Assembly: GCA_025465405.1 (NCBI GenBank)
Contig: JAODNL010000569.1
Span: 1 to 5,134, forward strand
Source: Pseudonocardiales bacterium
Lineage (GTDB): Bacteria; Actinomycetota; Actinomycetes; Mycobacteriales; Jatrophihabitantaceae
DNA: 5,134 bases
Direction of reading: 5' to 3'
Numbering within the stretch: the stretch's first letter is position 1; every line of letters begins with the position of its first letter. Below the pieces are notes generated by a model. That model did not search any database. It had not been told where the DNA came from and saw only the letters and a list, made by a program, of their open reading frames with translations. This document shows positions 1 through 4,480 of this stretch, one piece after another. Both the position numbers and the translations under genes were made by a program.

Positions 1-29
1 GGCTCCCTTTTCTCTCCCCGCCAGATCTT

Positions 30-34
30 GGAGG
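30..34 (+). promoter_or_regulatory. Shine-Dalgarno of small terminase
   Basis: GGAGG lies 5 bases before ATG 40 and decides that start over the in-frame TTG at 28, which has no comparable motif upstream. Confidence 0.6.
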
Positions 35-39
35 CGTCG

Positions 40-588
40 ATGGGGGGTACGGACGCCGAACGGCAGCGCCGCCACCGGGCACACAAGCGGGGCGACCACT
101 CCCTGTGCGACCCGGATCGTTGCAGGCCAGAGGCTGTCACGGCACCTGTCACGCCTGTCACGGCGGCGCCGGCCTCGAGCGACACCGGCCCGTCGACGCC
201 GAGGCTTCGGGCGCGCGGGCGGTGGCTGTGGAACGAGCTGGTCGAGAAGGGAAACCCCGGTCCGGCCGAGCGGGTGCTGATCGAGGAGTCGTGTCGGCTC
301 GCTGACCGGCTGGATCGGCTCGATGCGATCTCCAACGGCAAGGACCGGGCCTGGCTGCTGATCTCTGAGGAGATCGGAGACGTCACCGACGGCCAGATCA
401 CGGTGATCGTCGACAAGGTGCTGTCGGAGGCACGTCAGCAGCAGCTCGCATTGAAGCAGTTGCTGGGCGAGCTGCGCCAGGCCGCCGCCGGCGCCGCGCC
501 GGCCAGTGGGCAGGGCCAGGGGGGCAGCTTCCGTGACCAGCTCGCTGCTCGACGTGCGCAGAGGCTCGCAGACGCCGCGGGTAGCTAA
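40..588 (+). CDS. terS: phage terminase small subunit
   Basis: This is probably the DNA-recognition subunit of the packaging motor, which binds the phage packaging site and hands DNA to the large subunit encoded next door. The 182-residue product starts with a basic, Cys/His-containing segment (residues 5-28, with GDHSLCDPDRC at 18-28), then a Pro/Ala/Thr-rich linker (about 30-55) partly made of VT repeats. A helical core follows (about 56-148), with LRARGRWLWNEL, RVLIEESCRLADRLDRLDA and a Gln-rich helix SEARQQQLALKQLLGELR. The tail is Gly/Ala/Arg-rich. This helical pattern is the one I know from actinobacterial phage small terminases, and length and position fit. I chose ATG 40 because GGAGG (30-34) sits 5 bases upstream; TTG 28 lacks a ribosome binding site. 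The frame stays open to the window edge, so an upstream extension cannot be excluded. The family call rests on pattern recall plus the neighbouring large subunit. Confidence 0.8.
   Translation: MGGTDAERQRRHRAHKRGDHSLCDPDRCRPEAVTAPVTPVTAAPASSDTGPSTPRLRARGRWLWNELVEKGNPGPAERVLIEESCRLADRLDRLDAISNGKDRAWLLISEEIGDVTDGQITVIVDKVLSEARQQQLALKQLLGELRQAAAGAAPASGQGQGGSFRDQLAARRAQRLADAAGS
134..162 (+). repeat. three copies of CTGTCACG in the terS linker
   Basis: CTGTCACG occurs at 134-141, 146-153 and 155-162, spaced 12 and 9 bases apart, so the reading frame is kept. It encodes the alternating Val-Thr part of the small terminase linker. It is most simply a low-complexity hinge between the basic N-terminus and the helical core. 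A role as a DNA site bound by the protein itself is conceivable but unsupported. Confidence 0.45.
518..524 (+). promoter_or_regulatory. Shine-Dalgarno of large terminase, inside terS
   Basis: AGGGGGG ends 8 bases before GTG 533 and favours this start over the in-frame GTG at 506, which has only GC-rich sequence without a purine run upstream. It lies within the small terminase reading frame. Confidence 0.5.
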
Positions 589-1783
589 CTACCCGCCCTA
601 CCCGCTGTCGGCCGCACCTGAGGTCATCGACTTCGCCGCGCACTGCGGTCTGTATCTCGACGAGTGGCAGCGTTACGTCCTCACGCACGGTCTGGGCTGC
701 CGGGTTGACGGGTCGTGGACGGCGCCGAAGTGCTCGGTGTGGGTGCCCCGCCAGAACGGCAAGGGCGGCATCATCGAGGCCCTGGAGTTGGCCTGGCTGT
801 TCCTGTTCGACGAAGAACTGATCATCCACTCGGCGCACCAGCACCGCACGTCCCAACAGGCCTACGGCCGGCTCGAGCGGATTATCCGCCGCACCCCCGA
901 CATTCACCGGATGGTGCGCCAGTACCGGCAGGCCAACGGCGAGCAGGGCATTGAGCTGTACGACGGCCGGGAGTTGCAGTACACGACCCGGTCACGGACC
1001 GCGGTGCGTGGTTTCTCGGCGAAGAAGCTGGTGCTCGACGAAGCGCAGGAGCTGACTAGCGAGCAGATCGCGGCGATCATGCCGACGGTCTCCGCTCAGG
1101 AGGCCTGGCAGATCTGGTTTCTCGGCACGCCACCCGATGACCCGGCAGCGTGGTGCTACAACCTGCGCGAGGACGGCGAGGCGAGCGCGCCGCGGCTGGC
1201 GCACTTCGACTGGGGTGCCGATCTCGACCTGAAGAACCCCGACGATCTGGCCAAGACCCACGACCCGGACGTGTGGTTCGGCTGCAACCCGGCGGCGGGT
1301 ATCCGGATCGCTCTCGAGACGATGCAGGATGAGGACACCCCGTCGGGCCTGGGGGAGAAGTTCCCGCAGGAACGGCTCGGAGTCTGGAAGCCGCGGGCGA
1401 CGGGCGGCGCTGGGGTCATCTCGCAGGAGCTGTGGCGCGATCAGGTCGACCGGACAGGCGAACGACCCACCGACGTGGCGCTGGCCATCCAGGTCAACCA
1501 CCGGCGTACCCATACCGCGATCGTGGCGGTCGGGCCGCGGCCGGCCGGCGGGCTGCTGACCTCGATCGTCGACTACCGGCCGGGTACCCACTGGGTGGTC
1601 GGGCGGGCGGCCGAGCTGAAGGCCAAGTACAACCCGGTGGCGATCGCCGTGCAGGACAAGGGACCGAGCGGCACGCTGCTGGAAGACCTGGCGAAAGCCG
1701 GTCTCACGCCGTCGGAGGACCGCGACGAGCCAAAGCGCGGCGACCTGGCGATCCCGTGGGCCGTTGACGTGGCCGACGCCTAG
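533..1783 (+). CDS. terL: phage terminase large subunit, truncated by in-frame TAG
   Basis: This is the ATPase/nuclease of the packaging motor. From GTG 533 the product has 416 residues. The N-terminal ATPase domain carries Walker A VPRQNGKG (71-78), Walker B LVLDE (166-170) and the coupling motif LGTP (197-200). The RNase H-like nuclease domain begins near 310. Its first strand reads ALAIQVNHRR (316-325), where the family normally has an acidic metal ligand (AIDV-like), so residue 320 is Gln instead of Asp. A second candidate acidic residue, D375 in VQDKGPSG, is present. Translation stops at TAG 1781-1783, although the same frame continues as clear large-terminase C-terminus to 2017. The start overlaps the small terminase by 56 bases; the conserved-looking N-terminus (about TPRVANYPPYPLS) lies partly in that overlap, which supports it. 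The ATPase looks intact, but the nuclease is probably defective unless the TAG is read through or is a sequence error. Confidence 0.9.
   Translation: MTSSLLDVRRGSQTPRVANYPPYPLSAAPEVIDFAAHCGLYLDEWQRYVLTHGLGCRVDGSWTAPKCSVWVPRQNGKGGIIEALELAWLFLFDEELIIHSAHQHRTSQQAYGRLERIIRRTPDIHRMVRQYRQANGEQGIELYDGRELQYTTRSRTAVRGFSAKKLVLDEAQELTSEQIAAIMPTVSAQEAWQIWFLGTPPDDPAAWCYNLREDGEASAPRLAHFDWGADLDLKNPDDLAKTHDPDVWFGCNPAAGIRIALETMQDEDTPSGLGEKFPQERLGVWKPRATGGAGVISQELWRDQVDRTGERPTDVALAIQVNHRRTHTAIVAVGPRPAGGLLTSIVDYRPGTHWVVGRAAELKAKYNPVAIAVQDKGPSGTLLEDLAKAGLTPSEDRDEPKRGDLAIPWAVDVADA
1781..1783 (+). other. in-frame amber codon inside terL
   Basis: TAG stands between ...VADA and GLFVDA. The complete upstream genes in this window end in TAA (terS) or TGA (small membrane protein, portal, protease, restored terL), so this is the only TAG in a gene frame. 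It may be a point mutation from TAC/TAT (Tyr) or CAG (Gln), a suppressible amber, or a base-call error. Confidence 0.9.
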
Positions 1784-2017
1784 GGCCTGTTCGTCGACGC
1801 GGCCAACGAGCGGCGGCTGTGTCATCTGGACGAAGCGCCCCTCCACGCGGCGCTGGCCACGGCGGAAACCCGGTCACTGTCCGGCGGTACGGCCTGGGAC
1901 TACAAGGGCGACACCGACCCGTCTCCACTACTGGCGTCGACGCTGGCGCTGTGGGCGTACCTGACCCGCATCGATGCGGTCACCAGCCCATACGACCCGC
2001 TGTCCAACTTCTGGTGA
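1784..2017 (+). pseudogene. terL: detached C-terminal part of large terminase
   Basis: In the same frame directly after TAG 1781-1783, 77 sense codons run to TGA 2015-2017. The translation begins GLFVDAANERRLCHLDEAPL, contains WDYKGDTDPSPLLAST, and ends in SPYDPLSNFW, the typical end of actinobacterial large terminases. D460 and D462 (counted from GTG 533 across the stop) are candidates for the last acidic metal ligand of the nuclease. There is no ATG, GTG or TTG codon in this frame, so it cannot easily be made as a separate polypeptide. It is either a remnant after a nonsense mutation or the readthrough part of a 494-codon gene. The frame is fully preserved, so any loss would be recent. Confidence 0.85.
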
Positions 2018-2022
2018 GGAGG
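2016..2022 (+). promoter_or_regulatory. Shine-Dalgarno overlapping the restored terL stop
   Basis: GAGGAGG overlaps the TGA at 2015-2017 and precedes GTG 2029 by 6 bases. Ribosomes finishing full-length TerL would terminate on top of this site, an arrangement suited to translational coupling. The TAG at 1781 would release them 234 bases earlier and could lower expression of the next gene. Confidence 0.6.
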
Positions 2023-2028
2023 CCGACG

Positions 2029-2250
2029 GTGGCCGTGTATGCCAGTTCCGACGCCATACGTACGCGGGCGGCCCGGCTCGATCCGGTCAAGGTGCTCATC
2101 ACCGTCTTGTCGGTGCTGCCGTACCTGGTCTTCGGGTTCGCCCGGGTGGTGTGGTTCGTGCTGTCGCTGCTGATCGCGGCGGGCATGGAGGGCTGGGACG
2201 CCGCCGGGCGCAGCATCGACACGCGGCGCACTGAGGCTCGAGGCGGCTGA
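2029..2250 (+). CDS. small membrane protein of unknown function
   Basis: I do not recognise this 73-residue protein. It has a short polar N-terminus (residues 1-19, with three Arg), one long hydrophobic stretch (about 20-52) and a polar, charged C-terminus (54-73). The hydrophobic part is interrupted by P31 and R39, so it could be one long helix or two short helices with a tight turn. No signal-peptide cleavage site is evident. GTG 2029 is chosen because of GAGGAGG 6 bases upstream; GTG 2035 is a weaker alternative. Its stop TGA (2248-2250) shares one base with the portal ATG, so the two are probably coupled. It sits between terminase and portal, where no membrane protein is needed for the known head pathway. 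A holin is possible from size and hydrophobicity, but no lysis gene is nearby. Confidence 0.7.
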   Translation: MAVYASSDAIRTRAARLDPVKVLITVLSVLPYLVFGFARVVWFVLSLLIAAGMEGWDAAGRSIDTRRTEARGG

Positions 2251-3467
2251 TGGGCTTCGCGGACCGCGTGCTGGCGCGCACCGCGCCCGAACGCCGGGCG
2301 GTCGCAGAGTGGGGCACCTCGGCGATTCCGGGGCCGCTGGGTGCCATGACGGGGTCGGGGACGTTCGCGTCGGTCGACCTGCGCCGGGCCGAGTCGTCGC
2401 TGCAGAAGGTGGCGATCTGGGCGAGTATCGACCTGATCGCCGGCTTGTCCTCGCAGCTGCCGCTGGATACCTACCGGCTGCAGTCCGATGGGTCGGCGAA
2501 GAACATCGGCAATCCGAAGCTGGTGGATGATCCCGGCGGCGATCAGCGCGGCGCCTCGGATTGGATCTACCAGTACCTGCTGAGCAAGCTGTTGCGCGGC
2601 AATGTCTACGGCACGCTGGCCGACTTCGACTCCCGCACGGCGTACCCGACGCAGATCGTGCTGTACCACCCCGACGACGTGCACGGCCAGCGCGACCGGG
2701 TGACCGGAGAGCCGATCTGGCGGGTGGGCGACAAGACGATCCCGGCGTCGGAGATGTGGCACCAGCGCTCGTATCCGGTCCCGGGTCAGCTGCTGGGGAT
2801 GTCGCCGATCGGCCAGCACGTCACGACGATCGGCCAGGGCATCGCCGCGGCCCGCTTCGGGATGCAGTTCTTCACCGACGGCGGCCACCCGACCTCGCTG
2901 CTGGTCAACACCGAGGACTCGATCGATCAGAAGGTGGCGGCCGAGGTCAAGGCCCGCTACATGGCCACGGTGTGGGGCTCGCGGGAGCCGGTGGTGATGG
3001 GTCGGGGCTGGGAGCACAAGGCGCTGTCGATACCGCCCAACGAGAGCCAGTTCCTGGAGACCCAGAAGTACACCGGTGCGGAGTGCTGCCGTATCTACGG
3101 GCCGAACATCGCCGAGATCCTCGGATATGAGACCGGCGGGTCGATGACCTACGCCAACCAGGAGCAGCGGGCGATCGATTTCCTGAAGTTCAACCTCAAC
3201 CGCTGGCTGCGTGACCTCGAGGCCATTTTCACGCGCTACCTGCCCAGTCCGCAGTTCGTGAAGTTCAACCGCGCGGCCGTGCTGGAGACCGATCTGCTGA
3301 CCCGCTACCGGGCGCACAACATGGCCATCGCCGGCCGCTGGCTGGCGCCGTCCGAGGTCCGCCCGACCGAGGACATGCCGCCGCTGACGACCGATCAGAA
3401 GGCCGAGATCGAGAAATTGGCGTTGCCGGCCCCGGTGATGAACCCGTTGAAGGAGTCCGAGAAGTGA
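2250..3467 (+). CDS. phage portal protein, HK97 family
   Basis: This forms the ring at the special capsid vertex through which the terminase pumps DNA; it also nucleates head assembly and connects to the tail. The 405-residue product fits the HK97-type portal family in length and pattern: an early helix VAIWASIDLIAGLSSQLPLDTY (about 54-75, where proteins enter the clip/wing fold), GNVYGTL (117-123), the wing segment with VLYHPDDVHG (137-146), MWHQRSY (169-175), GMSPIG (183-188), and the stem/crown region PNIAEILGYE (285-294), SMTYANQEQR and NRWLRDLEAIFTRYL (317-331). The ATG overlaps the preceding stop by one base (TGATG), with GAGG at 2240-2243. The end overlaps the protease start (GTGA). 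No defect is seen. The C-terminal 30 residues are short and Pro/Lys/Glu-rich. Confidence 0.92.
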   Translation: MGFADRVLARTAPERRAVAEWGTSAIPGPLGAMTGSGTFASVDLRRAESSLQKVAIWASIDLIAGLSSQLPLDTYRLQSDGSAKNIGNPKLVDDPGGDQRGASDWIYQYLLSKLLRGNVYGTLADFDSRTAYPTQIVLYHPDDVHGQRDRVTGEPIWRVGDKTIPASEMWHQRSYPVPGQLLGMSPIGQHVTTIGQGIAAARFGMQFFTDGGHPTSLLVNTEDSIDQKVAAEVKARYMATVWGSREPVVMGRGWEHKALSIPPNESQFLETQKYTGAECCRIYGPNIAEILGYETGGSMTYANQEQRAIDFLKFNLNRWLRDLEAIFTRYLPSPQFVKFNRAAVLETDLLTRYRAHNMAIAGRWLAPSEVRPTEDMPPLTTDQKAEIEKLALPAPVMNPLKESEK

Positions 3468-4342
3468 GCGACAAGAGCGCGCGCGCGAGCATCTCGGGCG
3501 CCGAACAACGGGCCCAGTCCGAACTGCGCGGCTTCAGCCTGCTCGACCTGCGATTCGCCGACGGCAAGCACCGCTGCAGCTTCCCGAGCGAGCTAGAGGT
3601 GCGCGGCAAAAGCGGGTCATTCGTCGAAATTCGGGGCTACGCCACCGTCTACGACAACCTGTATCCGATGTGGGACTCGTTCGGTGAGTACCGCGAGAAG
3701 ATACGCCCCAACGCCGGCAAGAAGACCCTTGCCGAAGGCCCCGATGTCGCACTGCTGACCAATCACACCGATCTCACCATGGCGCGCACGAAGGTCGGAA
3801 GTCGGCTGAAGCTCGGCGAGGACAGCCGGGGCTTGGAGTGGATCGCGACGGTGAACACTGCGCGTTCGGACGTACGGAACGTGGTCATTGCCATCGAAGA
3901 CGGCGATATCTCGGAATGCTCATTCGCCTTTCGGGTTACGCGTCAGGAGTGGTCGCCCGACTACGACCAGCGCGACATCATCGAGTACGACCTGAGCCGC
4001 GGCGACGTGTCGATCGTGAACTTCGGTGCGAATCCGGCGACCGAGGTTGGCCTGCGCGCCCAGGACGTCGACCTGATGGACGAGGCCGGCGCCCGCGCCC
4101 TCTTCGATCGCCTACAGAAGCGCCTCCAGGTCGTCGTGGTCGATACCGGCGACGATGACGATGACGATGAAGACGTCGCCTGCCTGTCCTGCGGGGCAAT
4201 GAATGAGGCCGACGCGAAGTACTGCGACCAGTGCGGCGCGGCCATGCCCGCCGCCGACGCACCCATGAACTCGCAGCTGTCTCAGCTGCAAGCGGACCTC
4301 GAGCGGCTGGAAATCGCCAAGCCGCGCCTGGTCCTCGCCTGA
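3464..4342 (+). CDS. HK97-family prohead protease with zinc-ribbon-like C-terminus
   Basis: This is the capsid maturation serine protease (U35-type, herpesvirus-protease-like fold), which is packaged in the prohead and cleaves the scaffolding segment from the capsid protein. Of 292 residues, the protease core runs about 45-205: EIRGYATVYDN (55-65), the His motif LLTNHTDLTMART (97-109; H101 the likely catalytic His), DGDISECSFAF (146-156; S153 the likely nucleophile), and GDVSIVNFGANPATEVGLR (180-198). The first 40 residues are polar and unlike the core. Beyond the core there is an acidic run (G229 to D237), then C240-x2-C243-x10-C254-x2-C257, a zinc-ribbon pattern, and a final helix rich in Gln/Leu/Glu (269-286). 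The GTG overlaps the portal stop, with AAGGAG (3450-3455) 8 bases upstream. The protease call is firm; zinc binding is inferred from cysteine spacing alone. Confidence 0.9.
   Translation: MSDKSARASISGAEQRAQSELRGFSLLDLRFADGKHRCSFPSELEVRGKSGSFVEIRGYATVYDNLYPMWDSFGEYREKIRPNAGKKTLAEGPDVALLTNHTDLTMARTKVGSRLKLGEDSRGLEWIATVNTARSDVRNVVIAIEDGDISECSFAFRVTRQEWSPDYDQRDIIEYDLSRGDVSIVNFGANPATEVGLRAQDVDLMDEAGARALFDRLQKRLQVVVVDTGDDDDDDEDVACLSCGAMNEADAKYCDQCGAAMPAADAPMNSQLSQLQADLERLEIAKPRLVLA
4151..4168 (+). repeat. three tandem GACGAT units
   Basis: Three perfect 6-base units encode the poly-Asp linker between the protease core and its cysteine-rich tail. Slippage here would keep the frame and change only linker length. 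Confidence 0.6.
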
Positions 4343-4356
4343 CACCTGCTCGCCAA

Positions 4357-4381
4357 CGCGCCGGAGCCCCGCGCCGGAGCC
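4357..4381 (+). repeat. direct repeat, 13-base period, GC-rich pair
   Basis: CGCGCCGGAGCC occurs at 4357-4368 and again at 4370-4381, in tandem with a single base between them. A third GGAGCC is at 4403-4408. Confidence 0.75.
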
Positions 4382-4392
4382 GCCTTGCCGCG

Positions 4393-4416
4393 GCCACCAC
4401 CCGGAGCCACCACCCG
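4393..4416 (+). repeat. direct repeat, 13-base period, C/A-rich pair
   Basis: GCCACCACCCG occurs at 4393-4403 and 4406-4416, the same 13-base period as the pair just upstream but a different unit. It looks like independent slippage duplication. Confidence 0.75.
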
Positions 4417-4452
4417 ACGGACCGCAGGTGCGACCCAATCTGATCACTTCCC

Positions 4453-4460
4453 GAAGGAGG
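4453..4460 (+). promoter_or_regulatory. very strong Shine-Dalgarno of major capsid gene
   Basis: GAAGGAGG is the best match to the anti-Shine-Dalgarno in the window, with 7 bases to ATG 4468. It fits the very high demand for capsid protein and lies directly against the left arm of the hairpin at 4461-4480. Confidence 0.75.
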
Positions 4461-4480
4461 CAAGCGGATGAATCCGCTTG
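4461..4480 (+). promoter_or_regulatory. inverted repeat enclosing the capsid start codon
   Basis: CAAGCGGAT (4461-4469) and ATCCGCTTG (4472-4480) are perfect reverse complements separated by GA. As RNA the sterically sensible form is a 7-pair stem (CAAGCGG with CCGCUUG) and a 6-base loop, AUGAAU, that contains the start codon. The right arm codes for residues 2-5 of the capsid protein. The repeat is seen directly; that it folds or matters is inferred. Confidence 0.5.

Larger units (their letters stand above)
4343..4467 (+). other. intergenic spacer before the capsid gene
   Basis: This is the only sizeable gap in the window. It holds two pairs of direct repeats with a 13-base period and, at its end, the strong capsid Shine-Dalgarno. 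I see no convincing promoter, no terminator (no GC hairpin followed by a T run) and no RNA gene. The protease frame stays open after its TGA (4340-4342) for 42 codons and ends at TGA 4469-4471, overlapping the capsid ATG as ATGA. The implied tail is Pro/Ala-rich and unrecognised. GC bias at third positions is high in the first 17 codons and fades after that. Confidence 0.6.

Noticed and set aside
1..39. Possible packaging (cos) site upstream of the small terminase
   Set aside because: Only 39 bases are available and nothing distinctive is seen beyond a pyrimidine-rich run and the Shine-Dalgarno.
992..1846. 284-codon minus-strand open frame opposite terL
   Set aside because: It is an antisense shadow of a GC-rich gene with an Arg/Pro/Val-rich translation, no ribosome binding site and no known motif.
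1966..1979. 14-base perfect palindrome CCGCATCGATGCGG within the TerL C-terminal coding tail
   Set aside because: A palindrome of this size is expected at roughly the one-in-three level by chance in 5 kb, it lies inside conserved-looking coding sequence, and nothing around it suggests an operator.
1819..2028. Extended start (GTG 1819) for the small membrane protein, giving 143 residues
   Set aside because: The extra part overlaps the TerL C-terminal frame and is Arg/Gly-rich shadow sequence; GTG 2029 has the proper Shine-Dalgarno.
1980..3317. 445-codon open frame on the minus strand opposite the portal gene
   Set aside because: It mirrors the codon bias of the portal gene, has no recognisable protein features and is low-complexity in Arg/Ala/Gly/Leu; the plus strand clearly encodes a portal.
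4343..4452. Possible terminator or promoter before the capsid gene
   Set aside because: There is no GC hairpin with a T run, and TTG-like and AAT-like hexamers are not at workable spacing; a head operon would not usually terminate before its capsid gene.
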